A stretch of DNA of 64,000 nt from Alteromonas antoniana (GTDB taxonomy: Bacteria > Pseudomonadota > Gammaproteobacteria > Enterobacterales > Alteromonadaceae), in the NCBI RefSeq assembly GCF_019249295.1, contig NZ_JAESDH010000016.1, positions 1 through 64,000 on the forward strand, read 5' to 3'. Position numbers and translations under genes: made by a program. Positions 28,259-36,741 of this stretch are shown here, one piece after another. Under the pieces are notes generated by a model. The model was not told the origin of the DNA. It was given only the letters and a program-made list of their open reading frames with translations, and searched no databases. The stretch's first letter is position 1, and each line of letters opens with the position of its first letter.

Positions 28259-29140
28259 TCACGCAACAGACGTCGTCAGAGATTCCAGAAAGGCTTTCGA
28301 TGCCAGACTCATCGGGCGTGACTTGACCGTGACTGCCTGCCAATGCGTTATCAGCGGAAAGTCCACTATGTTCAGTACTTTGAACGTGTCTTTTGGCACC
28401 TGCGCAAGTGTATGTTCAGAAACAATTGCCAGGCCGAGTCCGGAAGACACCGCCAGGCGAATAGCCTCATTGCTTTCAATAACCATGACATTATCAAAAT
28501 GAACCCCGTGCTTATGGCAAAAGTCGTCAATGGCGCGGCGGGTGCCACTTCCGGTTTCTCTGAGCAGGAATTTCTCGTTCTGTAAGGTTTTGAGGTCACA
28601 GTTATCAGGCCCGTCATAATCAGGCGGTGCTATAACCTGCAAGCGGTTTTCTTTGAATGGCGTACAGGCTAGTTCTGGATTGCTTGGTGGCAGGCTGAAA
28701 ATATACAGGTCGTCCTGATTACGCGTCAAACGGTCAACAATCTTTTCCCGGTTACCCACAGTGAAGCGAACATCGATATTGGGGTGAGCTTTACAGAACG
28801 GGCTGAGAAGCGGCGGAATAATGTATTTGGCGGTAGTCACAACAGCCAGCTTCAGTGAGCCCACTTCAAGGCCCTGCAAGGCCTGTATCTGACTGTTGAG
28901 CGTTTGTTGCGAAGTCAGTACTTCCTGCGCGCAGCGGTAAACCGCTATGCCTGCATCGGTCATGACTGCCTTACCCTGCTGATACTCCAGCAGTGACATG
29001 CCCACTATCGAACTCAGTTTTTTCAGCTGCAGAGAAACGGTAGGCTGTGATAAACCTAATTCAACCGACGCCGCAGTAACTGAGCCCGCATCGACGACGT
29101 GCTGAAAGACTTCTAACAAGCGAAAAGTGATGTTGTTCAT
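28259..29140 (-). CDS. LysR-family transcriptional regulator
   Basis: 293 residues. DNA-binding helix-turn-helix at about 5-60: FRLLEVFQHVVDAGSVTAASVELGLSQPTVSLQLKKLSSIVG. The effector domain (about 90-290) resembles CbbR/CysB-like regulators: GSLKLAVVTTAKYIIPPLLSPF, LRETGSGTRRAIDDF, ESNEAIRLAVSSGLGLAIVSEH. The GSGTR motif is common in regulators of assimilation genes. It converges on the hybrid kinase gene and is divergent from purE with 237 bp between. The target is unknown. Confidence 0.92.
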   Translation of the reverse strand: MNNITFRLLEVFQHVVDAGSVTAASVELGLSQPTVSLQLKKLSSIVGMSLLEYQQGKAVMTDAGIAVYRCAQEVLTSQQTLNSQIQALQGLEVGSLKLAVVTTAKYIIPPLLSPFCKAHPNIDVRFTVGNREKIVDRLTRNQDDLYIFSLPPSNPELACTPFKENRLQVIAPPDYDGPDNCDLKTLQNEKFLLRETGSGTRRAIDDFCHKHGVHFDNVMVIESNEAIRLAVSSGLGLAIVSEHTLAQVPKDTFKVLNIVDFPLITHWQAVTVKSRPMSLASKAFLESLTTSVA

Positions 29141-29377
29141 ACGGCTTTTTCTTATTTATTTTTGTAAATATAGATAAATACTATTTTATTATATTGCTAC
29201 GTCAAGTTTATTGCTGAAGCGCTGTAAGCGTAGCGAAGCTATGGGATTTGATGGGAAATTGCGCTACAATCGCCGGCTTTTCCAGAAGGCCGGGCCTGAT
29301 GCCAAAACCAGATCATCACCACGATCAGAGTCGGGCCAGCCAGGTGAGTCAAACATCTAACCGTTGAGGATTTGTAG

Positions 29378-29866
29378 ATGGCAAAAGTTGCGATTGTAAT
29401 GGGGTCCACGTCAGACTGGCCTACCATGCAGGAAGCGGCCAAAATGCTTAAGGCATTTGGCGTAGAGTTTGAAGCCAAAGTTGTGTCTGCACACCGTACG
29501 CCGAACTTACTTGTCGAGTTCGCCGAGAGCGCAGCAGAAAACGGTTTCAGTGCCATTATTGCAGGCGCAGGTGGCGCCGCGCATCTGCCTGGAATGGTCG
29601 CCGCACATACCCATCTGCCTGTGTTTGGTTGCCCGGTGAAATCTCGTGCGCTGAGCGGTCTGGATTCATTGCTGTCTATTGTGCAGATGCCTAAAGGCGT
29701 TGCCGTTGGCACACTGGCAATCGGCGAAGCGGGTGCCGCTAATGCCGGACTGCTCGCTGCACAGGTAGTGGCCTTGCACGATGAAAAAGTCCGTGATGCA
29801 GTTATCGCATTTCGTCAGTCGCAGACCGATAAGGTGCTTGCCAGCAGCAAGCTGGAGCTCGACTGA
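29378..29866 (+). CDS. purE: N5-carboxyaminoimidazole ribonucleotide mutase (PurE, class I)
   Basis: 162 residues. Typical PurE N-terminus [20 protein letters not shown], and the substrate loop [26 protein letters not shown] with the catalytic His. It converts N5-CAIR to CAIR in purine synthesis, working on the product of PurK. The stop overlaps the purK start as TGATG. The leader (29141-29377) has a GC-rich inverted segment near 29271-29300 (CCGGC/GCCGG) that could fold; no PurR box was recognised. Confidence 0.96.
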   Translation: MAKVAIVMGSTSDWPTMQEAAKMLKAFGVEFEAKVVSAHRTPNLLVEFAESAAENGFSAIIAGAGGAAHLPGMVAAHTHLPVFGCPVKSRALSGLDSLLSIVQMPKGVAVGTLAIGEAGAANAGLLAAQVVALHDEKVRDAVIAFRQSQTDKVLASSKLELD

Positions 29867-31005
29867 TGCAGGTCCTCGTTTACGGTGCCGGGCAACTGGC
29901 ACAAATGATGTATTTAGCAGGATGCCCGCTTGGCATTGATGTTCAGGCGGTAGATGTCAGCAACGACACGGTGGTAAATCCCGTCAATAAACAGCCGTTA
30001 GACATCACACTGGCGCACGCGATTGATGCGGCGGACGCGCTTACCGTGGAGTTTGAACACGTTCCGGAGCGCTTGCTGGAAGAGGCGGCGCGCTCAGAAA
30101 AATTGATGCCTGGCATTGAATCGGTATTAGTGGGAGCGGACCGGGTCAGAGAAAAGCGCCTGCTGGAATCTGTCGGCGTGCCTAATTGCGCACATCGTAT
30201 AGTTACCCAACTGGACCAGCTTGATGAGTGTCTGTCATCGCTGGGTGAAAGGCTTATCCTGAAAGCCAGCCGTGATGGATACGATGGTTATGGACAATGG
30301 CGCCTTACCGATGCCGCAAAGCTTGATGAGCTGAAACGCAATTTATCTGCACTTGATTTAGAGACAGTGCCGCTTGTGGTAGAGCAAATGCTTAACTTTG
30401 ACCGCGAACTCTCTGTTATCGGTATTCGCAGTAAGTCAGGTGAAATAAAGGTATATCCGCTGGCTGAAAATCTGCATCATCAGGGGCAGTTGCATGTGTC
30501 TGTGGCGCCGGCCACGAAGGTGAGTGAGCAACTTCAGGCCGAAGCGGAAAAGATCTTCACCACGCTGGCGGAAGGCATGGAATACGTTGGCGTGCTTGCT
30601 GTTGAGTTATTTCAGTGCGGTGACACCTTACTGGTCAATGAACTGGCACCCCGGGTACACAATTCAGGTCACTGGACCTTAACCGGCAGTGACACCAGTC
30701 AGTTTGAAAACCATTTGCGTGCTGTATGCGGCTTGCCTCTGGGAGATACCCGCGCGCGGGGGCCGGCGGCGATGGTCAATATTATTGGCTGCAGCAGCTT
30801 CTCCCGTGACCTGCTGAGTATCCCAGGCTGCCATTTGCACTGGTACGGCAAGTCGGTAAGAGAGAAGCGTAAGATGGGCCACATTAACATCACCGCGCAG
30901 ACTTACGCAGAACTCGGCGATAAGTTGCAGACCCTGTCATCCTACGTACCGGTTGAGTTTTTTCCTAAACTGGGCAACGAGGCGCAGCGTCTTAAACACA
31001 TTTAA
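29866..31005 (+). CDS. purK: N5-carboxyaminoimidazole ribonucleotide synthase (PurK)
   Basis: 379 residues of ATP-grasp fold. N-terminus VLVYGAGQLAQMMYLAG, ATP-grasp elements LILKASRDGYDGYGQW and ELSVIGIRSKSGEI, and metal/substrate residues in VNELAPRVHNSGHWT. Makes N5-CAIR from AIR, ATP and bicarbonate. Translationally coupled to purE. The promoter of the tRNA-Thr gene begins within 5 bp of the stop codon. Confidence 0.96.
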   Translation: MQVLVYGAGQLAQMMYLAGCPLGIDVQAVDVSNDTVVNPVNKQPLDITLAHAIDAADALTVEFEHVPERLLEEAARSEKLMPGIESVLVGADRVREKRLLESVGVPNCAHRIVTQLDQLDECLSSLGERLILKASRDGYDGYGQWRLTDAAKLDELKRNLSALDLETVPLVVEQMLNFDRELSVIGIRSKSGEIKVYPLAENLHHQGQLHVSVAPATKVSEQLQAEAEKIFTTLAEGMEYVGVLAVELFQCGDTLLVNELAPRVHNSGHWTLTGSDTSQFENHLRAVCGLPLGDTRARGPAAMVNIIGCSSFSRDLLSIPGCHLHWYGKSVREKRKMGHINITAQTYAELGDKLQTLSSYVPVEFFPKLGNEAQRLKHI

Positions 31006-31009
31006 TCGC

Positions 31010-31037
31010 TTGACAACGTGCGGCGGATGACTAAAAT
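31010..31037 (+). promoter_or_regulatory. Sigma-70 promoter of tRNA-Thr
   Basis: TTGACA (31010-31015), 16-bp spacer, TAAAAT (31032-31037), followed by a GC-containing discriminator as expected for a stable-RNA promoter. The tRNA starts 61 bp downstream of the -10. Confidence 0.8.
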
Positions 31038-31098
31038 ACGCATCCGCTGTCACGCAGCCCCCTTCAGGGAATGTCGTATCAGTGTGTCACCTTAGTGT

Positions 31099-31174
<76 letters not shown>

Positions 31175-31244
31175 TTTCTATTTCTTCTTTTATCCCGTCA
31201 GTGACTACCGTAAGATAACCCTTCGTATCTTTCGGAGTAACCGT

Positions 31245-31712
31245 ATGTCTTTCAGGCAATTATTTTTCACCATACTGGGTTTGTCGTTGTCTTCGCTGAC
31301 CTATGCTAAGGCTGACGTTATGATAATGGATCCTTACGCCCGGGCTACGTTCCCTATGGCCCAATCAGGTGCTGTTTATCTGACCATCGAGAATACCGGC
31401 GAGACGGAACGCACCGTGAGTGCAGTATCGGTAGCCGAAGATATCGCGAGTGAAGCCCAAATTCATACTACAGATATGCGTGGCGATATGATGCAGATGC
31501 GTCAGGTCACAGAAGGCATTGTGCTGGCAGCCGGTACCACGATGAGCTTTGAACCTGGCAGCTATCACATTATGCTGATGGGACTGAAGCAGGGTCTTTC
31601 AGAGGGTGACACAGTTCCGCTGACCCTGACAATGGCAAATGGCGAGACCATTACGGTAAATGCCGCGGTAAAAGCCATTGATAAAGAAGCAAGCCACCAC
31701 CATCATCATTAA
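31245..31712 (+). CDS. Periplasmic copper chaperone PCu(A)C
   Basis: 155 residues. Signal peptide MSFRQLFFTILGLSLSSLTYA. DUF461/PCu(A)C family with the metal motif H-x-M spaced as IHTTDMRGDMMQM then YHIMLMGLK, the His/Met ligands that hold Cu(I) for delivery to the CuA or CuB site of cytochrome oxidase. MDPYARATFPMAQSGAVYLTIEN is the usual start of the beta sandwich. The C-terminus ends in five consecutive His, a likely extra metal-binding tail. No cox genes are adjacent. Confidence 0.9.
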   Translation: MSFRQLFFTILGLSLSSLTYAKADVMIMDPYARATFPMAQSGAVYLTIENTGETERTVSAVSVAEDIASEAQIHTTDMRGDMMQMRQVTEGIVLAAGTTMSFEPGSYHIMLMGLKQGLSEGDTVPLTLTMANGETITVNAAVKAIDKEASHHHHH

Positions 31713-31954
31713 TAGACTGAGAATGTGCGTCAGGTCGTTGAAATGGCGTGACGTTTGTCAGTACAGGCGCTCGCGGGTGAAGACGGTTTGTGCAGAACGA
31801 GCCGGACATCTGCCTGTGTCAGGCGCTTAAGCTCTGGTTCAGGGAAGGAATTTGCGGTGAAACTAATCCAAATCCCTGATGCTTTAGTATCAAAAATATA
31901 GATTAGATATTTAGTTTTTAATCTGTTCGCAAAAACTTAAAAAAGGAGTAAGCG

Positions 31955-32428
31955 ATGACAAAGATTGATATTGGTATTTCTGAAGGGGACCGCAGTGAAA
32001 TTGCGGAAGGTCTGAAAAAACTGCTGGCCGATTCCTACACGCTGTATTTGCAAACCCACAATTTTCACTGGAACGTGACAGGCCCTCAATTTCGTGAACT
32101 GCACCTGATGTTCGAAGAGCATTACACCGAGTTGGCAGAAGCGGTTGATGAAATCGCAGAGCGTATCCGTACCCTGGGCATTGCTGCGCCGGGCACGTAC
32201 AAATCGTTTTCACAGCTCAGTTCAATAGAAGAAGTGGAAGGCGTACCGGAAGCAACGGAAATGGTACGACTGCTAACTCACGGACACGAGCAGGTGGTTA
32301 AAACCAGTCGTGAGGCGCTGAAGCTGGCACAGGACGCCGATGATGAGTCCACAGCAGCACTGGTTTCCGATCGCATGCGTGTACACGAGAAGACGGCGTG
32401 GATGCTTCGTGCGATGCTGCCAAACTAA
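31955..32428 (+). CDS. dps: Dps-family ferritin-like protein
   Basis: 157 residues, a four-helix ferritin-like fold. Ferroxidase ligands are seen in [29 protein letters not shown] (His, His, Asp/Glu positions). It would store iron, use up hydrogen peroxide and protect DNA. Shine-Dalgarno AGGAG precedes the start. The upstream 240 bp is AT-rich near 31900, with AGATTA and TAATCT arms 13 bp apart (31900-31924) that could be an operator. The next gene follows 15 bp after the stop, so the two are probably co-transcribed. Confidence 0.93.
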   Translation: MTKIDIGISEGDRSEIAEGLKKLLADSYTLYLQTHNFHWNVTGPQFRELHLMFEEHYTELAEAVDEIAERIRTLGIAAPGTYKSFSQLSSIEEVEGVPEATEMVRLLTHGHEQVVKTSREALKLAQDADDESTAALVSDRMRVHEKTAWMLRAMLPN

Positions 32429-32443
32429 GAAAGCGAGAAACAA

Positions 32444-33547
32444 ATGGCTAATAAATTAAAGGCTGCGGCAATTGCCGCGGCCTCTTTATTTGTAGGAACT
32501 GCAGCGTCTGCTGAGGACATTGAGCTGAACGTTGAGACCCTGGCAGATGGGTTAACCCATCCGTGGGGCATGGCGTTTATGCCGGATGGCAACATTCTGG
32601 TCAGTGAGCGGGCTGGCGGACTTCGCGTATATACGCCAGGAGAAGGCCTTGGTGAGCGGCTGAAAAACGTACCTGACGTGGCGGCGGTCAATCAGGGCGG
32701 CATGCTGGATGTCGCTGTCGATCCCGATTTTGCTTCCAATAATACGATCTACTTCTGTTACAGCAAACCCGGCGATGGCGGCAGCAGTAGCAGCGTAACA
32801 AAAGCCACCCTGAAAGACGGTGAAATAGCGGATGCAAAAACGATTTTCACTGCCGCACCATTGGTGAATAACGGGTTTCATTTCGGTTGTCGCCTGGCTT
32901 TTGACAGCGAGGGGTACCTGTTTGTCACGCTGGGCGATCGTTACAAGTACATGGATGAGGCACAAAATACCGATAATCATTTCGGTAAAATAGTGAGGAT
33001 TCATGCCGATGGCAGTGTGCCGGAATCTAATCCGTTTACTGACGGTGGCGCACCGGAAGTCTATTCTTACGGACACCGTAATGTCCAGGGGATCACCGTG
33101 CACCCGCAGACGAAAGCTGTGTGGGCGATGGAGCATGGCCCGAAAGGCGGCGACGAGGTCAACCTGCTGGAAGCCGGAGCCAATTACGGCTGGCCTGAAA
33201 TTACCTACGGCATCGATTACAACGGCGATATCATTTCTGATAAGACGGAAATGCAAGGTATGAAGCGACCTGTACTTTACTGGGACCCGTCAATCGCACC
33301 AAGTGGCATGACCTTCTACTATGGAGAGCCCTTTAAAGCGTGGGAAGGAGACCTGTTAGTCGGGTCGCTGAAATTCACGCATCTGCGACGTGTCGAGATG
33401 GAAGGGGATACACCCAAAGATCAGCATGAGTACCTGCGTAACCGCAGCGAGCGGATCCGCGATGTGGAAGTTGGACCGGATGGGTTTATTTACCTGCTGA
33501 CAGACGCCCCGAACGGCAAGCTGTTAAAGGTATCTCCTGCAAATTAA
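32444..33547 (+). CDS. Secreted PQQ-dependent aldose sugar dehydrogenase (YliI/Asd-like)
   Basis: 367 residues. A signal peptide (KLKAAAIAAASLFVGTAASA) leads to a six-bladed beta-propeller. Family motifs are LTHPWGMAFMPDGNILVSERAGGLR, GGMLDVAVDPDFASNNTIYFCYS, FHFGCRLAFDSEGYLFVTLGDR with the catalytic-type His, YSYGHRNVQG and MEHGPKGGDEVN. It should oxidise aldoses in the periplasm if supplied with PQQ; no pqq synthesis genes are in the window. It follows dps in one transcript and ends at a clear terminator. Confidence 0.88.
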   Translation: MANKLKAAAIAAASLFVGTAASAEDIELNVETLADGLTHPWGMAFMPDGNILVSERAGGLRVYTPGEGLGERLKNVPDVAAVNQGGMLDVAVDPDFASNNTIYFCYSKPGDGGSSSSVTKATLKDGEIADAKTIFTAAPLVNNGFHFGCRLAFDSEGYLFVTLGDRYKYMDEAQNTDNHFGKIVRIHADGSVPESNPFTDGGAPEVYSYGHRNVQGITVHPQTKAVWAMEHGPKGGDEVNLLEAGANYGWPEITYGIDYNGDIISDKTEMQGMKRPVLYWDPSIAPSGMTFYYGEPFKAWEGDLLVGSLKFTHLRRVEMEGDTPKDQHEYLRNRSERIRDVEVGPDGFIYLLTDAPNGKLLKVSPAN

Positions 33548-33578
33548 TATTCTGACAGCAGGATCAGAGATAACGGGA

Positions 33579-33604
33579 AACGCGGCCATGGTGCCGCGTT
33601 TTTT
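33579..33604 (+). terminator. Rho-independent terminator after the dps operon
   Basis: AACGCGGC (33579-33586) pairs with GCCGCGTT (33593-33600), loop CATGGT, followed by a T-run to 33604. Confidence 0.92.
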
Positions 33605-33787
33605 GTGTTTGTCGGGAAAACCGGTAGAGTAGCGGTAAGTGAGAAAAAGCGCAGACTTCTGTGTCTGTGTACTACGCTATGACTGCTGCTGAGAAACGGT
33701 TCGCAGCGACGTATTTTCGCCACAATATTGCTGTTGTCTCGGGAGGCCCCGAAGAGCAGAGAACGACAACGACAGAGGAAAGAAACC

Positions 33788-35749
33788 ATGAAAATAGCCT
33801 GGCTATTTGTTGCTGGATTAACGGTAAGCCACATCGGTATGGCACAGGAAGATCCCGCCTACACCGAACGCACCGCGAACAATGGGCAACTGGTAATGCA
33901 GGATGTGCCGGAAATTCCGGCGCAGGTGGAAGCAGCCTTAAATCAGTATCAGAACGTGCGTTCAGCGCCCTTTCGTAGCTTTACCAACGATGGAACTTCG
34001 GTGTATATCTCCACTCGCTTTGGCGACGTGTCGCAACTGCACCGGGTGGACAGCCCTGGAGGCGCCCGCCAGCAACTGACATTTTTTCCGGAGCCGGTAG
34101 GCAGTGTGGCCAGACAGCCAGGCAGCAATAATCTGGCTTTCACCATGGACTCCGGCGGCAATGAGTACGCCCAGATTTTTTTGCTGGACCCGACAACAGG
34201 CAAGCACCGTATGCTGACGGACGGCGAGTCCAGAAACGGAGCAATGGTATGGAGTCAGGATGGTAACTGGCTGGCTTTCCAGAGCACGCGGCGCAACGGT
34301 GCGAGCAATGATATCTGGATGCTGAACCCGGACAAGCCTGATGAAGCGACCATGGTTCTGGCTTCCGAAGATGGCAGTTGGTGGGGGCCATCAGATTTCA
34401 GCAAAGACAACCGTCAGCTACTGGTGCAGCAATACATCAGCGCCAGTGACTCGCGGGTGTACATTCAGCAAACAGACAGCGAAGAGAAAACCCTGATTGC
34501 CGGTGGTCAGGATAATCTCTCTGTAAACTTCGCGCTAGGGTTTGATAAAAGCGGCAACGGTGTGTTTCTGGTGACAAATCAGAAAAGTGAGTTCCGACAG
34601 CTCGCACATCTGGACACTAAGAGCGGAGAGCTCAGCGTCATCACTGCAGATATTCCCTGGAATGTCAGTGACTTTACCCTCAGTGACAATGGTGAACGCG
34701 CAGCGTTTACGGTAAATCAGGATGGGCGCGATTCACTCTATCTGATGGATACCAAAACGCTGGAATACACTGCTGTGCAAGATTTGCCAATGGGTCTGAT
34801 TGGCGGGCTTGAAATCGGGCCGCAAAACAGCAAGCTGGCGCTCACACTTAATACCTCGAAAACGCCCAGCGATACGTTTGTTTTAAACCTGAAGCCGAAA
34901 GCAACGCAATATGGTGAATTGACACGCTGGACCTTCAGTGAAGTTGGCGGGCTGGATACCGAATCCTTTGTTGAGCCGGACCTGATCCGTTATGAAAGCT
35001 TTGACGGACGACAGATCCCGGCCTTTGTTTATAAGCCGAAATCGGCGCAACCAAGTCCGGTTGTGGTGTATATTCATGGCGGCCCGGAGGGGCAGTTTCG
35101 TCCTTCTTTTGCCAGCACATTTCAGTTGTGGGCTAAAGAGTTAGGGATCGCAGTTATTGCCCCTAATGTTCGCGGCTCGTCAGGCTATGGCAAAGAGTAT
35201 ATTAATCTGGATAACGGTTTTCAGCGCGAAGACAGCGTGAAAGATATCGGCGCGCTGCTTGACTGGATCGCCACGCAGCCTGACCTGGATGCCTCCCGGG
35301 TAGCGGTTTACGGTGGCAGCTACGGCGGCTACATGGTGCTGGCCAGTGCGGTACATTACAGTGACCGGCTTAAAGCGGCTGTGGACATTGTCGGGATCTC
35401 AAATTTTGTTACCTTCCTGCAAAATACCAAAGATTACCGCAGGGATTTGCGTCGGGTTGAATATGGTGACGAGCGGGACGAAGACATGCGCGCGTTTCTT
35501 GAGCGCATTAGTCCGAGTAACAATGTCGAGAAAATAAAGGTGCCGATGTTTGTTATTCAGGGTGAAAACGACCCACGGGTGCCGGTTACCGAGGCAGTAC
35601 AAATTGTAGAAGCGCTGCGCGCGGCAGACAAAGAGGTGTGGTACATGAATGCCCTCAATGAAGGTCACGGTTATCGCAAAAAGGAAAACCGGGATATTCA
35701 GCGTCAGGCCGTTTATATGTTCCTGGAAGAACATCTTACCCAGCGTTGA
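33788..35749 (+). CDS. Secreted S9 family peptidase (prolyl oligopeptidase type)
   Basis: 653 residues from ATG 33788 (the frame extends upstream without a signal sequence; this start gives MKIAWLFVAGLTVSHIGMA, a signal peptide). Residues about 50-390: beta-propeller with repeated WSQDGNWLAFQSTR-type blades. About 400-650: alpha/beta hydrolase with oxyanion region VVVYIHGGPEGQF, nucleophile elbow GGSYGGY, Asp in GENDPRVP and His in NEGHGY. It cuts short peptides, perhaps after proline or as an acylaminoacyl peptidase, in the periplasm. Flanked by terminators on both sides, it is a single-gene unit. Confidence 0.92.
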   Translation: MKIAWLFVAGLTVSHIGMAQEDPAYTERTANNGQLVMQDVPEIPAQVEAALNQYQNVRSAPFRSFTNDGTSVYISTRFGDVSQLHRVDSPGGARQQLTFFPEPVGSVARQPGSNNLAFTMDSGGNEYAQIFLLDPTTGKHRMLTDGESRNGAMVWSQDGNWLAFQSTRRNGASNDIWMLNPDKPDEATMVLASEDGSWWGPSDFSKDNRQLLVQQYISASDSRVYIQQTDSEEKTLIAGGQDNLSVNFALGFDKSGNGVFLVTNQKSEFRQLAHLDTKSGELSVITADIPWNVSDFTLSDNGERAAFTVNQDGRDSLYLMDTKTLEYTAVQDLPMGLIGGLEIGPQNSKLALTLNTSKTPSDTFVLNLKPKATQYGELTRWTFSEVGGLDTESFVEPDLIRYESFDGRQIPAFVYKPKSAQPSPVVVYIHGGPEGQFRPSFASTFQLWAKELGIAVIAPNVRGSSGYGKEYINLDNGFQREDSVKDIGALLDWIATQPDLDASRVAVYGGSYGGYMVLASAVHYSDRLKAAVDIVGISNFVTFLQNTKDYRRDLRRVEYGDERDEDMRAFLERISPSNNVEKIKVPMFVIQGENDPRVPVTEAVQIVEALRAADKEVWYMNALNEGHGYRKKENRDIQRQAVYMFLEEHLTQR

Positions 35750-35825
35750 TGCTATTCGCAGGAAAGTAGCAACGTAGGGATTCTGGCAATTCAGATTGAC
35801 CAGTATGCCAACACGTAACGTGGTG

Positions 35826-35855
35826 AAAAGGCCGGGCAAGTTGCCGGCCTTTTTT
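35826..35855 (+). terminator. Rho-independent terminator of the S9 peptidase gene
   Basis: AAAAGGCCGG (35826-35835) pairs with CCGGCCTTTT (35844-35853), loop 8 nt, T-run to 35855. The surrounding 320-bp gap (35750-36069) otherwise shows only the sodC Shine-Dalgarno AAGGAA. Confidence 0.92.
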
Positions 35856-36069
35856 GACATCAATATCTATCGCATTATCAACTGTTGATTATCAGATGAC
35901 GGTGTTTCACTCCCGCTAACAGGGCAACGCCCGCTTTCTTTTCTGATGTTTACCGCGATGGTATTCCAACGTGCTGCGAACACGTTGCACACATTAAATC
36001 TGCAGGACGTGGTGATCCCGACATCATTTGCAAACCTAAGCAATAGTAAATTCACCACAAGGAACGACT

Positions 36070-36576
36070 ATGAAAAAGCAATTAATTGCACTACTGCTAA
36101 GCGTTTCCAGTGCATCAGCACTGGCCACCACGATTGATATGACGGACGCGAGTACCGGCGAAGCGATGGGAACCGTCGTGGTAAGTGAGTCCGATTATGG
36201 CCTGGTATTTACCCCGGCGCTGACCGGTCTCAAACCGGGCGGGCATGGTTTTCACGTACACGAAAACCCGTCGTGTGAAAGCAGCATGAAAGAAGGGAAA
36301 AGCGTACCGGCAGGTGCTGCCGGCAGTCATTACGACCCGAAGCAGACCGGCAACCACGGCTATCCGTGGGATGATGATGCGCACATGGGCGACCTGCCAC
36401 TACTTTATGTGAGTAAACAGGGGGATGCGACACACCCGGTTCTTGCTCCCCGTCTGAGTATGAACGATATACAGGGGCGAGCCCTGATGGTCCATGAAGG
36501 CGGTGACAATTATTCCGATACGCCGAAGAAGCTCGGTGGCGGCGGGCCGCGCGTGTTGTGCGGTATTATCCGCTGA
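36070..36576 (+). CDS. sodC: Periplasmic Cu/Zn superoxide dismutase
   Basis: 168 residues with signal peptide ([19 protein letters not shown]). Copper and zinc ligands and fold motifs: [42 protein letters not shown], and [13 protein letters not shown]. The disulfide pairs the Cys of PSCE with that of RVLCGIIR. It converts periplasmic superoxide to oxygen and peroxide. AAGGAA lies 5 nt before the ATG. It stands between two S9 peptidase genes, with its own terminator. Confidence 0.96.
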   Translation: MKKQLIALLLSVSSASALATTIDMTDASTGEAMGTVVVSESDYGLVFTPALTGLKPGGHGFHVHENPSCESSMKEGKSVPAGAAGSHYDPKQTGNHGYPWDDDAHMGDLPLLYVSKQGDATHPVLAPRLSMNDIQGRALMVHEGGDNYSDTPKKLGGGGPRVLCGIIR

Positions 36577-36675
36577 TCCCATGCTGGCCCACCGTCTGAC
36601 AGTAACCATAACGCAGCTGCACTGCCTTCATCGCGGTGCCATAGCCAGATGAGCTAAGTTAGCTGGACGCTTATA

Positions 36676-36704
36676 AAAAATGCCGGGTAAATCCCGGCAT
36701 TTTT
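36676..36704. terminator. Bidirectional terminator between sodC and the convergent S9 peptidase
   Basis: AAAAATGCCGGG (36676-36687) and CCCGGCATTTTT (36693-36704) are exact complements with loop TAAAT. A-run and T-run flank the stem, so it can end transcription from both convergent genes. Confidence 0.92.
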
Positions 36705-36741
36705 GTAAGCTTCGCTCGCACGATAGTGTGCGTTATCCGTG

